A stretch of DNA of 37,549 nt from Nonomuraea corallina (GTDB lineage Bacteria; Actinomycetota; Actinomycetes; Streptosporangiales; Streptosporangiaceae), in NCBI RefSeq assembly GCF_027620315.1, contig NZ_JAPNNL010000059.1, positions 1 to 37,549 of the forward strand, given 5' to 3'. Position 1 is the first letter of the stretch; each line of letters begins with the position of its first letter. The notes beneath the pieces were generated by a model. It made no database searches. It saw nothing but the letters and a program-made list of their open reading frames with translations, and was not told the origin of the DNA. Position numbers and translations under genes: made by a program. Positions 1-8,641 of the stretch are shown in pieces.

Positions 1-752
1 TGACCCCCCTGCTCGAAGTACGCGGGATCGACAAGAGCTTCGGCCCGGTGCAAGTCCTGCATGACGTGGCCTTCTCCGCCCACGCCGGTGAGGTGACCGC
101 GCTGGTCGGCGACAACGGCGCCGGCAAGTCCACGCTGGTCAAGTGCATCGGCGGCATCTACCCGATCGACGAGGGCGAGCTGCTGTTCGACGGCCGGCCG
201 GTGCAGGTGCACGGCCCGCGCGACGCCGCCGCGCTGGGCATCGAGATCGTCTATCAGGACCTCGCCCTCTGCGACAACCTCGACATCGTCCAGAACATGT
301 TCCTGGGCCGGGAACGCCGCCGCGGCATCATGCTGGACGAGGCCGCGATGGAGGAACTGGCCCAGGAGACGCTGACCGGGCTGTCGGTCCGCACGGTCAA
401 GTCGATCAGGCAGCAGGTCTCCAGCCTGTCCGGCGGCCAGCGCCAGACCGTCGCCATCGCCAAGGCCGTGCTGTGGAACAGCAAGGTCGTCATCCTCGAC
501 GAGCCCACGGCGGCGCTGGGCGTCGCCCAGACCGCGCAGGTGCTCGAACTGGTGCGCACGCTCGCCGACAAGGGCCTGGCCGTCGTGCTCATCTCGCACA
601 ACATGAACGACGTGTTCGCGGTGTCCGACAGGATCGCGGCCCTCTACCTCGGCAGGATGGCCGCCCAGGTCCGCACCGCCGACGTGACCCACGCGCAGGT
701 CGTCGAACTGATCACATCCGGCCGCAGCGGAGACCTGGGGATCAAGCAATGA
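1..752 (+). CDS. Sugar ABC transporter ATP-binding protein (5' end cut by one base)
   Basis: Cytoplasmic ATPase that powers sugar import with the coupled permease. The reading frame runs open from base 3 (TPLLEVRGIDKSFGPV...), and bases 1-2 are 'tg', so the start is almost certainly an ATG or GTG whose first base lies just outside the window. The internal GTG at 48 would remove the first beta strand. The protein is about 250 residues with a single ABC domain: Walker A GDNGAGKST, signature LSGGQRQ, Walker B VVILDEPTAALG and the switch His in LISHN. E. coli XylG and RbsA carry two ABC domains, so this is the half-size FrcA-like type found with XylH-type permeases. It overlaps the permease by ATGA (749-752). 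The periplasmic binding protein is expected upstream, out of view. The exact sugar cannot be read; the XylH-like permease and ROK regulator make a pentose plausible. Confidence 0.88.
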   Translation, partial: TPLLEVRGIDKSFGPVQVLHDVAFSAHAGEVTALVGDNGAGKSTLVKCIGGIYPIDEGELLFDGRPVQVHGPRDAAALGIEIVYQDLALCDNLDIVQNMFLGRERRRGIMLDEAAMEELAQETLTGLSVRTVKSIRQQVSSLSGGQRQTVAIAKAVLWNSKVVILDEPTAALGVAQTAQVLELVRTLADKGLAVVLISHNMNDVFAVSDRIAALYLGRMAAQVRTADVTHAQVVELITSGRSGDLGIKQ

Positions 753-2011
753 ACAAGGTCAAGGAACTCCCCGGAGACGCGATCGCCACCGCGGCGAAGG
801 CGCCGTCGATCGGGCACAGCGCGCGGGCCTACCTTGAGCGGGTGCGCGGCGGCGACATGGGCGCGATGCCCGCGGTGCTCGGCCTGATCGTGCTCTGCAC
901 GGTGTTCGCCATCGCCCGGCCGTCCTTCCTCAGCGCGATCAACTTCGCCAACCTGTTCACCCAGGGCGCCGCCATCACGGTGATCGCGATGGGCCTGGTG
1001 TTCGTGCTGCTCATCGGCGAGATCGACCTGTCGGCCGGGTTCGCCAGCGGGGTCTGCGCGGCGGTGCTCGCGGTGACGCTGACCAACATGGGCCTGCCCT
1101 GGTATGTCTGCGTGCTGGCCGCGATCCTCACCGGCGTGGTCATCGGCACGGCGCTCGGCGGGCTGGTGGCCAAGGTCGGCATCCCGTCGTTCGTGGTGAC
1201 GCTGGCCGCCTTCCTCGCCTTCCAGGGCCTGGTCCTGGTGCTGGTGGACGAGGGCAAGAACATCTCGATCAGGGACGAGGTGATCGTCGCGATCGCCACC
1301 AGGAACCTGCCGCCGTGGCTCGGCTGGACCCTGTTCGCGGCCTGCGTGGCGATCTACGCGGGCATCCAGCTCTACCGGGCCAGGAAGCGCGCCGCGCGCG
1401 GCCTGGTCGCCGACCCGATGTCGCTGATCGCCGCCCGGGTCGGGACGCTCGTGCTCATCGGCGGGCTCGCGGTGTACGTGCTCAACCTGGAGCGCAGCCG
1501 CAACCCGCTGCTCACCTCGCTGACCGGGGTGCCGATCGTGGTGCCGCTGATCCTGGTGCTGCTGGTGCTGTGGACGTTCGTGCTGCGGCGTACCGCGTTC
1601 GGCCGGCACGTCTACGCGGTCGGCGGGAACGCGGAGGCGGCCCGCAGGGCCGGCATCCCGGTCGACCGGATCAAGGTCGCCGCGTTCGTCATCTGCTCCT
1701 CCATGGCGGCGGTCGGCGGCATCATCGCCGCCTCGCGGGCCAGCTCCGTCGACCCGAACACCGGCGGCAGCTCCGTGCTGCTGTACGCGGTGGGCGCGGC
1801 CGTCATCGGCGGCACCAGCCTGTTCGGCGGCAAGGGACGGGTGCTGGACGCCGTCCTGGGCGGCGCCGTGGTGGCGGTGATCGAGAACGGGATGGCCCTG
1901 ATGGGGTACGGGTCCAGTGTGAAATATCTCGTCACCGGGTCCGTGCTGCTGCTCGCCGCGGGCGTGGACGCCATCGCGCGCAAACGGGCCGCCGCCGCTG
2001 GTCTAAGGTGA
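749..2011 (+). CDS. Sugar ABC transporter permease (XylH/RbsC family)
   Basis: Integral membrane permease of a CUT2-type sugar importer, 420 residues. The ATG at 749 overlaps the ATPase stop. The N-terminus is about 45 residues of cytoplasmic tail, followed by many hydrophobic helices, including the family hallmark GEIDLSAGF and a conserved late loop with GRHVYAVGGNAEAARRAGI that contacts the ATPase. The length and the charged stretch between helices near residues 210-230 (LYRARKRAARG) fit the longer XylH-like permeases rather than the roughly 320-residue RbsC. It lies between its ATPase and a ROK regulator, the usual layout of xylose- or ribose-type importers. The substrate is inferred only as a monosaccharide. 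Confidence 0.88.
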   Translation: MNKVKELPGDAIATAAKAPSIGHSARAYLERVRGGDMGAMPAVLGLIVLCTVFAIARPSFLSAINFANLFTQGAAITVIAMGLVFVLLIGEIDLSAGFASGVCAAVLAVTLTNMGLPWYVCVLAAILTGVVIGTALGGLVAKVGIPSFVVTLAAFLAFQGLVLVLVDEGKNISIRDEVIVAIATRNLPPWLGWTLFAACVAIYAGIQLYRARKRAARGLVADPMSLIAARVGTLVLIGGLAVYVLNLERSRNPLLTSLTGVPIVVPLILVLLVLWTFVLRRTAFGRHVYAVGGNAEAARRAGIPVDRIKVAAFVICSSMAAVGGIIAASRASSVDPNTGGSSVLLYAVGAAVIGGTSLFGGKGRVLDAVLGGAVVAVIENGMALMGYGSSVKYLVTGSVLLLAAGVDAIARKRAAAAGLR

Positions 2012-2046
2012 TCAGCGACTTTCACCCGCTGAAGGAACCACAGACG

Positions 2047-3282
2047 ATGCGTGCCGGTCCGTCCCAGGAGGACATCAGGCGTCACAACCTGGGCGCACTG
2101 CTGCGCCATGTCCATCTGGGCGGGCCGATCTCGCGGGCGGAGCTCACCTCCCGGATGGGGCTCAACCGCAGCACCATCATGGCGCTCACCTCCGACCTGA
2201 CGGCGGCCGGGCTGGTGCGCGAGGAACTGCCCCGCGAGACGGGGCGGGCCGGGCGGCCCTCCCTCGTGGTCCGCCCCGAGTCGTCGCGGGTGTACGTGTT
2301 CGCGTTCGACGTGGGCCCCGACCGGCTGGCGGCGGCGCGCGTCGGGCTGGGCGGGGTGATCCTCGACCGGCGTGAGCTGCCGCGCCGGCGCGGCCCGTTC
2401 CAGCTGGGGGAGCTGGTGGGGGTGCTGGCCGCCTTCGTCCGGCAGATGCGCCGCAAGACCCGGCCCGACACCGTGTGCGTGGGCGCCGCCGCGGCGGTGT
2501 CCGGCGGGGTGCGCAAGGGCGATGGCGTCATCACCTTCGGCCCCAACCTGATGACGCAGGGGCGGGAGGTGCCCTTCGGCGAGGAACTGGGCCGCAGGCT
2601 CGGCCTCGGCCTGCCGGTGAGCGTGGGCAACGACGCCAACCTGGGCGCGCTGGCCGAGCACAGCCGCGGCGTGGGCGCGTCCGTCAAGGACCTCGTCTAC
2701 CTGCACGGCGACGTCGGCATCGGCGGCGGCATCATCGCCGGAGGCCACCTGCTGGGCGGTCACGACGGCTACGGCGGCGAGGTCGGCCACATGGTCGTCA
2801 ACCCTGGCGGCCGGGCCTGCGGCTGCGGCTCGCACGGCTGCCTGGAGGCCGAGGTGGGGGAGCGGGCGCTGCTGGAGGCGGCCGGCCGCGCCCAGGCCGT
2901 GCGGAACGGCGAGGTCCACCGGGGCAGGCACGGCCGTGAGGCGGTGCGCGCCGTGGTGGACGCCGCCGACCGGGGCGACATCGTGGCCCAGAAGGCGCTC
3001 AAGGGGGTCGGCGACTGGCTCGGCCTGGGCGTCGCCAACCTGATCAACATCTTCAACCCGGAGATGATCATCTTCGGCGGCATGCTCAGGGAGATCTATC
3101 TCGGCTCGGCGGCGCGGGTGCGCAGCCAGCTCACCCTGCACGCCATGGCGCCGCAGCGCGAGCGGGTGCGGCTGCGCACCTCGGCGCTGGCCGACGACGC
3201 GACGCTCGTGGGCGCGGCCGAGCTGGCCTTCGCCCACGTTCTCGCGGACCCGCTGGAGGTCCTGGCCCGGGCGGGCGGTTAG
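2047..3282 (+). CDS. ROK family transcriptional regulator (XylR/NagC type)
   Basis: Probable sugar-responsive repressor of the ABC operon just upstream, 411 residues. The N-terminal winged helix-turn-helix is at about 15-75 (ISRAELTSRMGLNRSTIM). The ROK kinase-like fold follows, with a nucleotide-binding-type DVGPDR segment, the sugar-site stretch VGNDANLGALAEH, and the GGEVGHMVVNPGG signature. The zinc site CGCGSHGCLE is intact. The start at ATG 2047 follows a GAAGGA ribosome site at about 2031. It is separated from the permease by only 35 nt, so cotranscription is likely. An HTH plus a complete zinc motif argues for a regulator rather than a sugar kinase. Confidence 0.88.
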   Translation: MRAGPSQEDIRRHNLGALLRHVHLGGPISRAELTSRMGLNRSTIMALTSDLTAAGLVREELPRETGRAGRPSLVVRPESSRVYVFAFDVGPDRLAAARVGLGGVILDRRELPRRRGPFQLGELVGVLAAFVRQMRRKTRPDTVCVGAAAAVSGGVRKGDGVITFGPNLMTQGREVPFGEELGRRLGLGLPVSVGNDANLGALAEHSRGVGASVKDLVYLHGDVGIGGGIIAGGHLLGGHDGYGGEVGHMVVNPGGRACGCGSHGCLEAEVGERALLEAAGRAQAVRNGEVHRGRHGREAVRAVVDAADRGDIVAQKALKGVGDWLGLGVANLINIFNPEMIIFGGMLREIYLGSAARVRSQLTLHAMAPQRERVRLRTSALADDATLVGAAELAFAHVLADPLEVLARAGG

Positions 3283-4049
3283 GAGACCCGGGAGTTCGGC
3301 GCCGTCCAGGTGTTGCAGGCGCGGGCCGAACCGGCGTCGTAGCCGCGGTCCTGCCAGTAGGCGAGGTTGCGCGGCTTGCCGTGGATCTTGCTCTCGCGGC
3401 TCTGGCCCACCGCGTCGATCCACTGCGACCAGGTGATCTCCGAGGGGAGCGAGTCGAGCGCGGACCGGTAGAAGACGCCGGACAAGCACTCGGCCTGCAT
3501 CTCCAGCCGGCGGCTGAGCGCCGCGCGCTGGGTCCTGCCGGAACGCCAGTAGAGCGTGTTCTGCGCGTCGAGGATGCCGGTGAGCTCCTGGACGTGGTGG
3601 CCCCACTCGTGCGCCACCGAGTGCGCGAGGTTCATCATGATCTGGTCCCGCAGATCGCGCTTGGTGATCCGGATCACGACCGTGCGCTGCTCCGGGCAGT
3701 ACTGCGCGCCGTTGGCGTTGATCTTCCCGCAGACCGAGCGGCTGCCGGTGGTGATCTGCAGCCGGGGCGGGGTGTACCGCAGGCCGGCCGCCTTGAACCG
3801 GGTGGCCCAGAAGCGGTTGGCGCATCGGGCCAGCGCCTGCTGGAACCTCTTGACGGAAGCGGCGCTGCCGGACCGGATCTCCGGAGCCGGGCAGGACATG
3901 GGGGCCGCGGTGCCCGATCGGTAGATCTTGTTCTTGGTGAGGACGGCCGGCAGGGCCGTGGCCGCGGAGGTGCTCGCGGCCTCGGCCGTACCCGTCAGGC
4001 CCACGCCCGCGATCATGCAGGCAGCCGCTAGGACAAGAGGAATACGCAC
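3279..4049 (-). CDS. Secreted neutral zinc metallopeptidase (YpfJ-like)
   Basis: Exported protein of 256 residues. A clear signal peptide (MRIPLVLAAACMIAGVGLTG..AEA) precedes a domain resembling the putative neutral zinc metallopeptidase family (YpfJ type, Pfam Zn_peptidase). The catalytic HExxH is visible as AHEWGHHVQ, and the downstream conserved EMQAEC segment (Q-A-[DE]-C) is present, as are paired cysteines suited to an extracytoplasmic protein. The gene converges on the ROK regulator, and the two stop codons overlap by 4 nt (3279-3282), leaving no room for a terminator between them. Its substrate is unknown. It has no obvious functional link with either neighbour. Confidence 0.85.
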   Translation of the reverse strand: MRIPLVLAAACMIAGVGLTGTAEAASTSAATALPAVLTKNKIYRSGTAAPMSCPAPEIRSGSAASVKRFQQALARCANRFWATRFKAAGLRYTPPRLQITTGSRSVCGKINANGAQYCPEQRTVVIRITKRDLRDQIMMNLAHSVAHEWGHHVQELTGILDAQNTLYWRSGRTQRAALSRRLEMQAECLSGVFYRSALDSLPSEITWSQWIDAVGQSRESKIHGKPRNLAYWQDRGYDAGSARACNTWTAPNSRVS

Positions 4050-4137
4050 GATCGCGGATACTAGACGAGTTCGTGGTGATTTGTTGGTGTAAACCAGGCT
4101 GTCGCGGCGATCTCACAGCGTTCCTGGAGCCCCGGGC

Positions 4138-4162
4138 GGGGGGGCCCCCCCCCCCCCCCCCC
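4138..4162. repeat. G7-C18 homopolymer junction
   Basis: Seven G followed directly by eighteen C, in the 158-bp gap between the zinc peptidase start and the end of the DUF5941-like gene. No ribosome site or ORF of interest lies across it. It could be a slippage-prone tract, a G-quadruplex or foldback structure on one strand, or a sequencing/assembly artefact, since homopolymers of this length are rare even in high-GC genomes. The rest of the gap shows no feature I can name. Confidence 0.9.
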
Positions 4163-4207
4163 TTCCGGGTTGGTCTCGCCGGTGGTCCGCTCCGGCGAGG
4201 CGCGAGG

Positions 4208-4927
4208 TCAGGCCTTCTCGGCCTCGCCGGTGGCCTGCTCCAGCGCGTCCTCCGGCGACTGCTCCAGGTCCTGTTCGGCGTCGGAGGCGGCCTGGGCCGA
4301 CGCCTTGTCCAGGCGGACCCAGCTCGTCACGCTCTCGACGGCGAACAGCACGAACAGGTAGGCCGTCAGCACCGCCAGCACCGGCGTGATCAGCCCCAGC
4401 GCGGCACCCGCGCCGATGATGAGCAGCCGCAGCTCCCAGCCGAGCCCGGCGTAGAACACCCAGGCCGGCGGCCAGATGCTCTGGCGGGTGCGGTAGACGG
4501 TGTCGTAGGTGTGGTAACCGACCACGTACACCAGCACGAACAGCAGCCACTTCGGCGCGTCCGCGGCGAGACCGACGACGATGATCGTGAGGAACTCGGC
4601 GGCGCGCAGCAGCGGCGGGGTGAGCCAGTCGAAGCGGCCCAGGTGGTCGCGCGGCGCGGTCGGCAGCACCAGCAGCAGCAGGATCAGCGACGGCACCAGC
4701 ATCGTGAAGCCCGGCTGGACGAGGCCGGTCACCGTGACGGCGATGACGGCGAGCAGCGCGGCCAGAGTGGCGGGAACCGGCGGCAGCCCCTTGCCGAGCC
4801 GGGCGGCCAGCACGTGGACGAGGGGACCGTCGTCGCGGTAGGCGAGCAGGCGGGCGGTCTGGATGCGCCGGCGCTCCTCGTCGGGGTCCGGCGTGGGGGT
4901 GGCGGCGGCCTGCGGCTGAGTGATCAT
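4208..4927 (-). CDS. Membrane protein of DUF5941 type, coupled to CDP-alcohol transferase
   Basis: Protein of 239 residues with a soluble N-terminus (about 60 residues), then several hydrophobic helices (LAALLAVIAVTVTGLV, FTMLVPSLILLLLVLP, LTIIVVGLAADAPKWLLFVLVY, LRLLIIGAGAALGLITPVLAVL) and an acidic Ala/Glu-rich tail. It resembles the DUF5941 domain that accompanies CDP-alcohol phosphatidyltransferases in actinobacteria. That assignment is from memory of the family and moderate. The ATG at 4927 overlaps the stop of the upstream transferase (4924-4927), so the two are translationally coupled and probably form one membrane complex. No catalytic residues could be recognised. Confidence 0.7.
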   Translation of the reverse strand: MITQPQAAATPTPDPDEERRRIQTARLLAYRDDGPLVHVLAARLGKGLPPVPATLAALLAVIAVTVTGLVQPGFTMLVPSLILLLLVLPTAPRDHLGRFDWLTPPLLRAAEFLTIIVVGLAADAPKWLLFVLVYVVGYHTYDTVYRTRQSIWPPAWVFYAGLGWELRLLIIGAGAALGLITPVLAVLTAYLFVLFAVESVTSWVRLDKASAQAASDAEQDLEQSPEDALEQATGEAEKA

Positions 4928-6471
4928 GCGAGCGACCTCATGAGGCGTCCGGTGAGTGTGTAAACGGCGGCGACGGTGCCCCAGATCACCAGCGTGAGGA
5001 AGGTAATGCGGGCGTCGAAGAGCGCAGCGGTGATCGCGATCGCCGCGAACCGCTCGCCGATGGGAAACACGATCATTTTACGCGCCCAGTGGACCGCGCG
5101 GTACTTGCCGGCCTTGCCCCACATCTTGAGCAGGCGGCGGACGCCCCGGCTGGTCTCGACCTTGCGGCGCTCCAGGGCCAGGCGCAGGTCGCGGTCGTCG
5201 GGGGCGTCGAGCGGCAGCGTCGGCAGCTTGGCGGGCGGCTTGCGCCGGGTGGAGATGCCGAAGGAGAAATCGAGCAGGTGACGCACCGACTGCAGGCCGA
5301 GGGCGGCCAGCGCGAAGATCCAGATGTCGTCGCCGCCGTGGCCCGCGACGACCCAGCCCACCGCCAGGCCGGCGAAGACCACGTACTCCTTGAACCGGTC
5401 GAACGTGGCGTCGAGCCACGCCCCCAGCACCCCGAACTTGCGGGCGTAGCGGGCCACCTGACCGTCGACGCAGTCGAACACGAAGGCGAAGTAGATCAGC
5501 AGCCCGCCGGCGACCATCCACGGCCGCTGCCCGGTGGCGAAGCAGACGGCGGCGGCCACCCCGAGCGCGATCGAGATGAGCGTCACCTGGTTGGGCGTCA
5601 GCCCCCGCCGGGCGGCCCACCGGGCGATGAACCGGGAGTAGGTGGAGACGAAGTAGGTGGTGAAGAAGCCGTCGGCGCCCTTGACCGCGTTGTTGAGCCG
5701 GGCCCGGTCCTCGTCGAAGCCGGACATCTCCACGGCGGCCTCGTTGGCCTCCTCCTGGGAGCCGACGCGGCGGTAGAACAGGTCGCGGCGGCCCCGGATG
5801 CCGACCGACACGCCCTTGCGCACCAGGCCGAAGACGATGATCTGGACCAGGTCGTCGTCCGGGCCGAAGGCGGAGGCCATCTCGGCCAGCTCGCGGCAGG
5901 TCTCGGCGAGGACCGGAGCGTTGCGCGCGCTGAGGTGGACAGGGCCGAGCAGCACCGCGTTGGGCCTGGTCACGGCGTGGGTGGCGGTGCCGACCGAGAT
6001 GACCCTCGTCTTGCCGATGCGGGAGCGGACGGGCAGGCCCTCCAGGCGGTTGAGCCCGATCTCGGGCTCGGCCTCCGCGATGGGCACGTATCCGTTGAGC
6101 TGCTCGTCCTGCGAGTCGGAACCCTCGTCCGCCTCCTCGCCCTCTTCGGTCACCGGACGCGGCTCCTTGGCGACGAGGACCAGCGCGCCGCGCTTGGTCT
6201 TGGTGATCTGGTAGATCAGCTCGTCGTGGACGACCGAGTTCTCCGGGATGATGAACAGGGGTTCGGTCGCGGACTCCGCGACCTCCGCAAGGGAGCGCAG
6301 GGCGGCGGCCACGTCGCCGGAATCGATCGTGGCGGGCCTCGGGTCCATGGACTGGACCTGGCTGCGCAGCCGCTCCGCGACGGTGGGATTGCCGGGGAGC
6401 GCGGCGAGCCTCAAGCCGGTCGGAGCGGTGTCGGGGCCGGGCGAGGAGCCCAGCAGGACCACGCGGGTCAT
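4924..6471 (-). CDS. CDP-alcohol phosphatidyltransferase with N-terminal nucleotidyltransferase-like domain
   Basis: Inner-membrane enzyme, 515 residues, that would join a CDP-activated lipid or alcohol to a second alcohol. The family signature is complete in DGQVARYARKFGVLGAWLDA followed by TFD, matching D-G-x2-A-R-x8-G-x3-D-x3-D. Hydrophobic helices surround it. The first roughly 270 residues form a soluble domain reminiscent of the nucleotidyltransferase-like half of IPCT/DIPPS-type fusions, but without a recognisable GGxGxR nucleotide loop, so it may be inactive or regulatory. I chose ATG 6471 because GAAAGG lies 5-6 nt upstream; an in-frame ATG 20 codons earlier lacks one. Product lipid unknown; inositol-phosphate-type lipids are a reasonable guess for an actinomycete. 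Confidence 0.82.
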   Translation of the reverse strand: MTRVVLLGSSPGPDTAPTGLRLAALPGNPTVAERLRSQVQSMDPRPATIDSGDVAAALRSLAEVAESATEPLFIIPENSVVHDELIYQITKTKRGALVLVAKEPRPVTEEGEEADEGSDSQDEQLNGYVPIAEAEPEIGLNRLEGLPVRSRIGKTRVISVGTATHAVTRPNAVLLGPVHLSARNAPVLAETCRELAEMASAFGPDDDLVQIIVFGLVRKGVSVGIRGRRDLFYRRVGSQEEANEAAVEMSGFDEDRARLNNAVKGADGFFTTYFVSTYSRFIARWAARRGLTPNQVTLISIALGVAAAVCFATGQRPWMVAGGLLIYFAFVFDCVDGQVARYARKFGVLGAWLDATFDRFKEYVVFAGLAVGWVVAGHGGDDIWIFALAALGLQSVRHLLDFSFGISTRRKPPAKLPTLPLDAPDDRDLRLALERRKVETSRGVRRLLKMWGKAGKYRAVHWARKMIVFPIGERFAAIAITAALFDARITFLTLVIWGTVAAVYTLTGRLMRSLA

Positions 6472-6608
6472 GACTACCTTTCGAGGCGGTGACGGGGGTT
6501 GGAACAGCGGGCAATCTGGATCAGGCGTCAAAGTCTAGTGACGGTTGCGGAAAGTCGCGTCACACCACCTTGGGTGCAAGCCGAAGTGTCGTCATCTTGA
6601 TACGGCCA

Positions 6609-6614
6609 TAGGAT
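6609..6614 (+). promoter_or_regulatory. Possible -10 box of a leaderless recO transcript
   Basis: TAGGAT fits the actinobacterial TAnnnT -10 pattern and ends 6 bases before the GTG of recO at 6621, which would place the transcription start on the start codon. No Shine-Dalgarno sequence is present upstream. The -35 region is weak, so this is suggestive only. The rest of the 149-bp divergent gap (6472-6620) shows nothing else I can name. Confidence 0.35.
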
Positions 6615-6620
6615 GGGCGG

Positions 6621-7355
6621 GTGAGTCTCTACCGTGACGAGGGCGTGGTGTTGCGCACGCAGAAGCTCGGTGAGGCCGATCGCATCGTCACGGTCCTGGC
6701 CAAGCGCACCGGCAAGGTCCGGGCGGTCGCCAAGGGAGTGCGCCGCACGACCTCGCGCTTCGGCGCCCGGCTGGAGCCGTTCACCCACGTGGACCTGCAG
6801 CTCCACACCGGCCGCACGCTCGACGTGGTCACCCAGGCGGAGACGATCAGGCCGTACGGGGAGGCGCTGGCGAGCGACTACCCGCGCTACACCGCCGGCA
6901 CCGCGATGCTGGAGACCGCCGACCGGCTGACCCACGGCGAGAAGGAGCCGGCGCTGCGGCAGTTCCTGCTGCTGGTGGGCGGGCTGCGCACGCTCGCCGA
7001 GGGCGGTCACGAGCCCCGCCTGGTGCTCGACGCCTACTTCCTGCGCTCGCTGGCCGTGGCCGGTTACGCGCCCGCGCTGGAGGCGTGCGCCAAGTGCCGC
7101 GCGCCCGCGATCCGGGCGTTCGCCATCGTGGCGGGCGGCGTGGTGTGCGGGGCGTGCCGGCCCGCCGGCGCGGCGGTGCCCGCGGGGGAGACGATCGGCC
7201 TGATGACGGCGCTGCTGCGCGGCGACTGGGCGACGGCCGACGCCTCGCAGGCCCGCCACCGCAGCGAGTGCAGCGGCCTGGTCGCCGCCTACCTGCAATG
7301 GCACCTCGAACACGGGATACGCTCGCTGCGCCACGTAGAAAGGGAGCCCGTGTGA
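6621..7355 (+). CDS. recO: DNA repair protein RecO
   Basis: Recombination mediator that loads RecA on SSB-coated single-stranded DNA in the RecFOR pathway, 244 residues, cytoplasmic. The N-terminal OB-fold begins [20 protein letters not shown], typical of RecO, followed by the basic [17 protein letters not shown] segment. The C-terminal helical domain carries a four-cysteine zinc finger (CAKC ... CGAC). The start is the GTG at 6621. It overlaps uppS by GTGA (7352-7355). recO next to the undecaprenyl diphosphate synthase gene is a conserved actinobacterial pair, as in Mycobacterium tuberculosis. Confidence 0.95.
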   Translation: MSLYRDEGVVLRTQKLGEADRIVTVLAKRTGKVRAVAKGVRRTTSRFGARLEPFTHVDLQLHTGRTLDVVTQAETIRPYGEALASDYPRYTAGTAMLETADRLTHGEKEPALRQFLLLVGGLRTLAEGGHEPRLVLDAYFLRSLAVAGYAPALEACAKCRAPAIRAFAIVAGGVVCGACRPAGAAVPAGETIGLMTALLRGDWATADASQARHRSECSGLVAAYLQWHLEHGIRSLRHVEREPV

Positions 7356-8125
7356 ACGTCCGCCCGCCGACCCCGCACCCGTCAGGCGCGACCCCGCCGC
7401 CGATCCCGGGCGAGCTGGTGCCCCGCCACGTGGCCATCGTCATGGACGGCAACGGCCGGTGGGCCAAGGCCCGCGGGCTGCCCCGCACCGAAGGCCACAA
7501 GGCGGGCGAGTCCTCGCTGTTCGACGTCATCGAGGGCGCTCTGGAGCTGGGCATCCCCTACCTGAGCGCCTACGCGTTCTCGACGGAGAACTGGAAGCGC
7601 TCGCCCGACGAGGTGCGCTTCCTCATGGGCTTCAACCGCGACGTGATCCGCCGCCGGCGCGACGAGCTGCACGCGATGGGGGTGCGGGTGCGCTGGGCGG
7701 GCCGGCCGGGCCGGCTGTGGAAGAGCGTCATCGACGAGCTGCGCTCCGCCGAGGAGATGACCCGCGCCAACGGCAGGCTGACGTTGCAGTTCTGCGTCAA
7801 CTACGGCGGCCAGGCCGAGATCGTCGACGCGGCGCTCAAGCTGGCCGAGGACCTCAGGGCGGGCCGGGTCAAGGCGTCGAAGGTCAACGAGAAGGTCTTC
7901 GCCCGCTACCTCGACGAGCCCGACATCCCGCCGGTCGACCTGTTCGTGCGCTCGTCGGGTGAGCAGCGCTTCTCCAACTTCCTGCTGTGGCAGTCGGCCT
8001 ACGCCGAGATGGTGTTCCTCGACCGGCTCTGGCCCGACTTCGACCGCAGGGACCTGTGGGAGGCGTGCGAGATCTACGCCAAGCGCGACAGGCGCTACGG
8101 CGGAGCCCTGCCCAACCCGGTCTAA
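7352..8125 (+). CDS. uppS: Isoprenyl transferase (cis-prenyl diphosphate synthase)
   Basis: Synthesises the long-chain cis-polyprenyl diphosphate carrier for cell-wall precursors from isopentenyl diphosphate, 257 residues. The catalytic Asp is in [10 protein letters not shown] (D32). The other family blocks are present: [15 protein letters not shown], and the C-terminal [20 protein letters not shown] region that binds IPP and Mg. The start GTG 7352 has AAAGGGAG upstream and overlaps the recO stop. The C-terminal block and the recO neighbour suggest the Rv2361c-like long-chain enzyme rather than a short-chain Z-farnesyl synthase, although product length cannot be fixed from sequence alone. Confidence 0.93.
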   Translation: MNVRPPTPHPSGATPPPIPGELVPRHVAIVMDGNGRWAKARGLPRTEGHKAGESSLFDVIEGALELGIPYLSAYAFSTENWKRSPDEVRFLMGFNRDVIRRRRDELHAMGVRVRWAGRPGRLWKSVIDELRSAEEMTRANGRLTLQFCVNYGGQAEIVDAALKLAEDLRAGRVKASKVNEKVFARYLDEPDIPPVDLFVRSSGEQRFSNFLLWQSAYAEMVFLDRLWPDFDRRDLWEACEIYAKRDRRYGGALPNPV

Positions 8126-8155
8126 CCGGCCTCTGAGCTGGGCACTCTTTCCCGC

Positions 8156-8641
8156 ATGCGGCGACTGGCCTGGCAGACCGTCCTGATCATCGGGGCCTAC
8201 TACGTGGTGCCCGTGCAGCCCGACCCGCGCCTGTGGGTGCAGGTGCTGCGGACGGTCGCGGTGCTCGCGGGGATCGCCCTGGTGGGGTGGAGCGTGGTCA
8301 GGGAGGTCAGGCGCGAGTCGGCGGGCGACCAGGGCGGGCTCACCACGGCCCGCCTGGCGCTGGTCACCGTGCTGGGCGTGGTGCTGTTCGCGCTGGCCGA
8401 CTACTGGGTGGCCATCTGGCGGGAGGACGAGTTCGTCGGCCTGGAGACCAGGACCGACGCGCTCTACTTCGCGGTCTCCACGCTGGCGACGGTCGGCTTC
8501 GGCGACGTGCACGCGCAGGGGCAGGTGGCCAGGGCGCTGGTGCTGGTGCAGATGGCGTTCAACGTGGTCGTGCTGGCCACCGCCGCGACCCTGCTGTCGG
8601 GCAGGCTCAAGGGCGCTCAGGCCCGGCGGCGGGCGCGGTAG
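8156..8641 (+). CDS. Small potassium channel family protein
   Basis: Integral membrane protein of 161 residues. Two N-terminal hydrophobic helices are followed by a third (LALVTVLGVVLFALADYWV), a pore helix, and the selectivity filter ATVGFGD (TVGFGD), then a last helix (LVLVQMAFNVVVLATAATLL). This matches the Ion_trans_2 two-helix pore module with an extra N-terminal helix pair. There is no cytoplasmic RCK or nucleotide-binding domain, so gating is not predictable. The 3' end overlaps the convergent CGNR gene by 25 nt. Start ATG 8156 is 30 nt after uppS with a weak ribosome site. Confidence 0.83.
   Translation: MRRLAWQTVLIIGAYYVVPVQPDPRLWVQVLRTVAVLAGIALVGWSVVREVRRESAGDQGGLTTARLALVTVLGVVLFALADYWVAIWREDEFVGLETRTDALYFAVSTLATVGFGDVHAQGQVARALVLVQMAFNVVVLATAATLLSGRLKGAQARRRAR

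Noticed and set aside
1612..4116. An 834-codon minus-strand frame opposite the permease and ROK genes
   Set aside because: Composition is typical of antisense shadow in high-GC DNA, and it conflicts with three well-supported genes.
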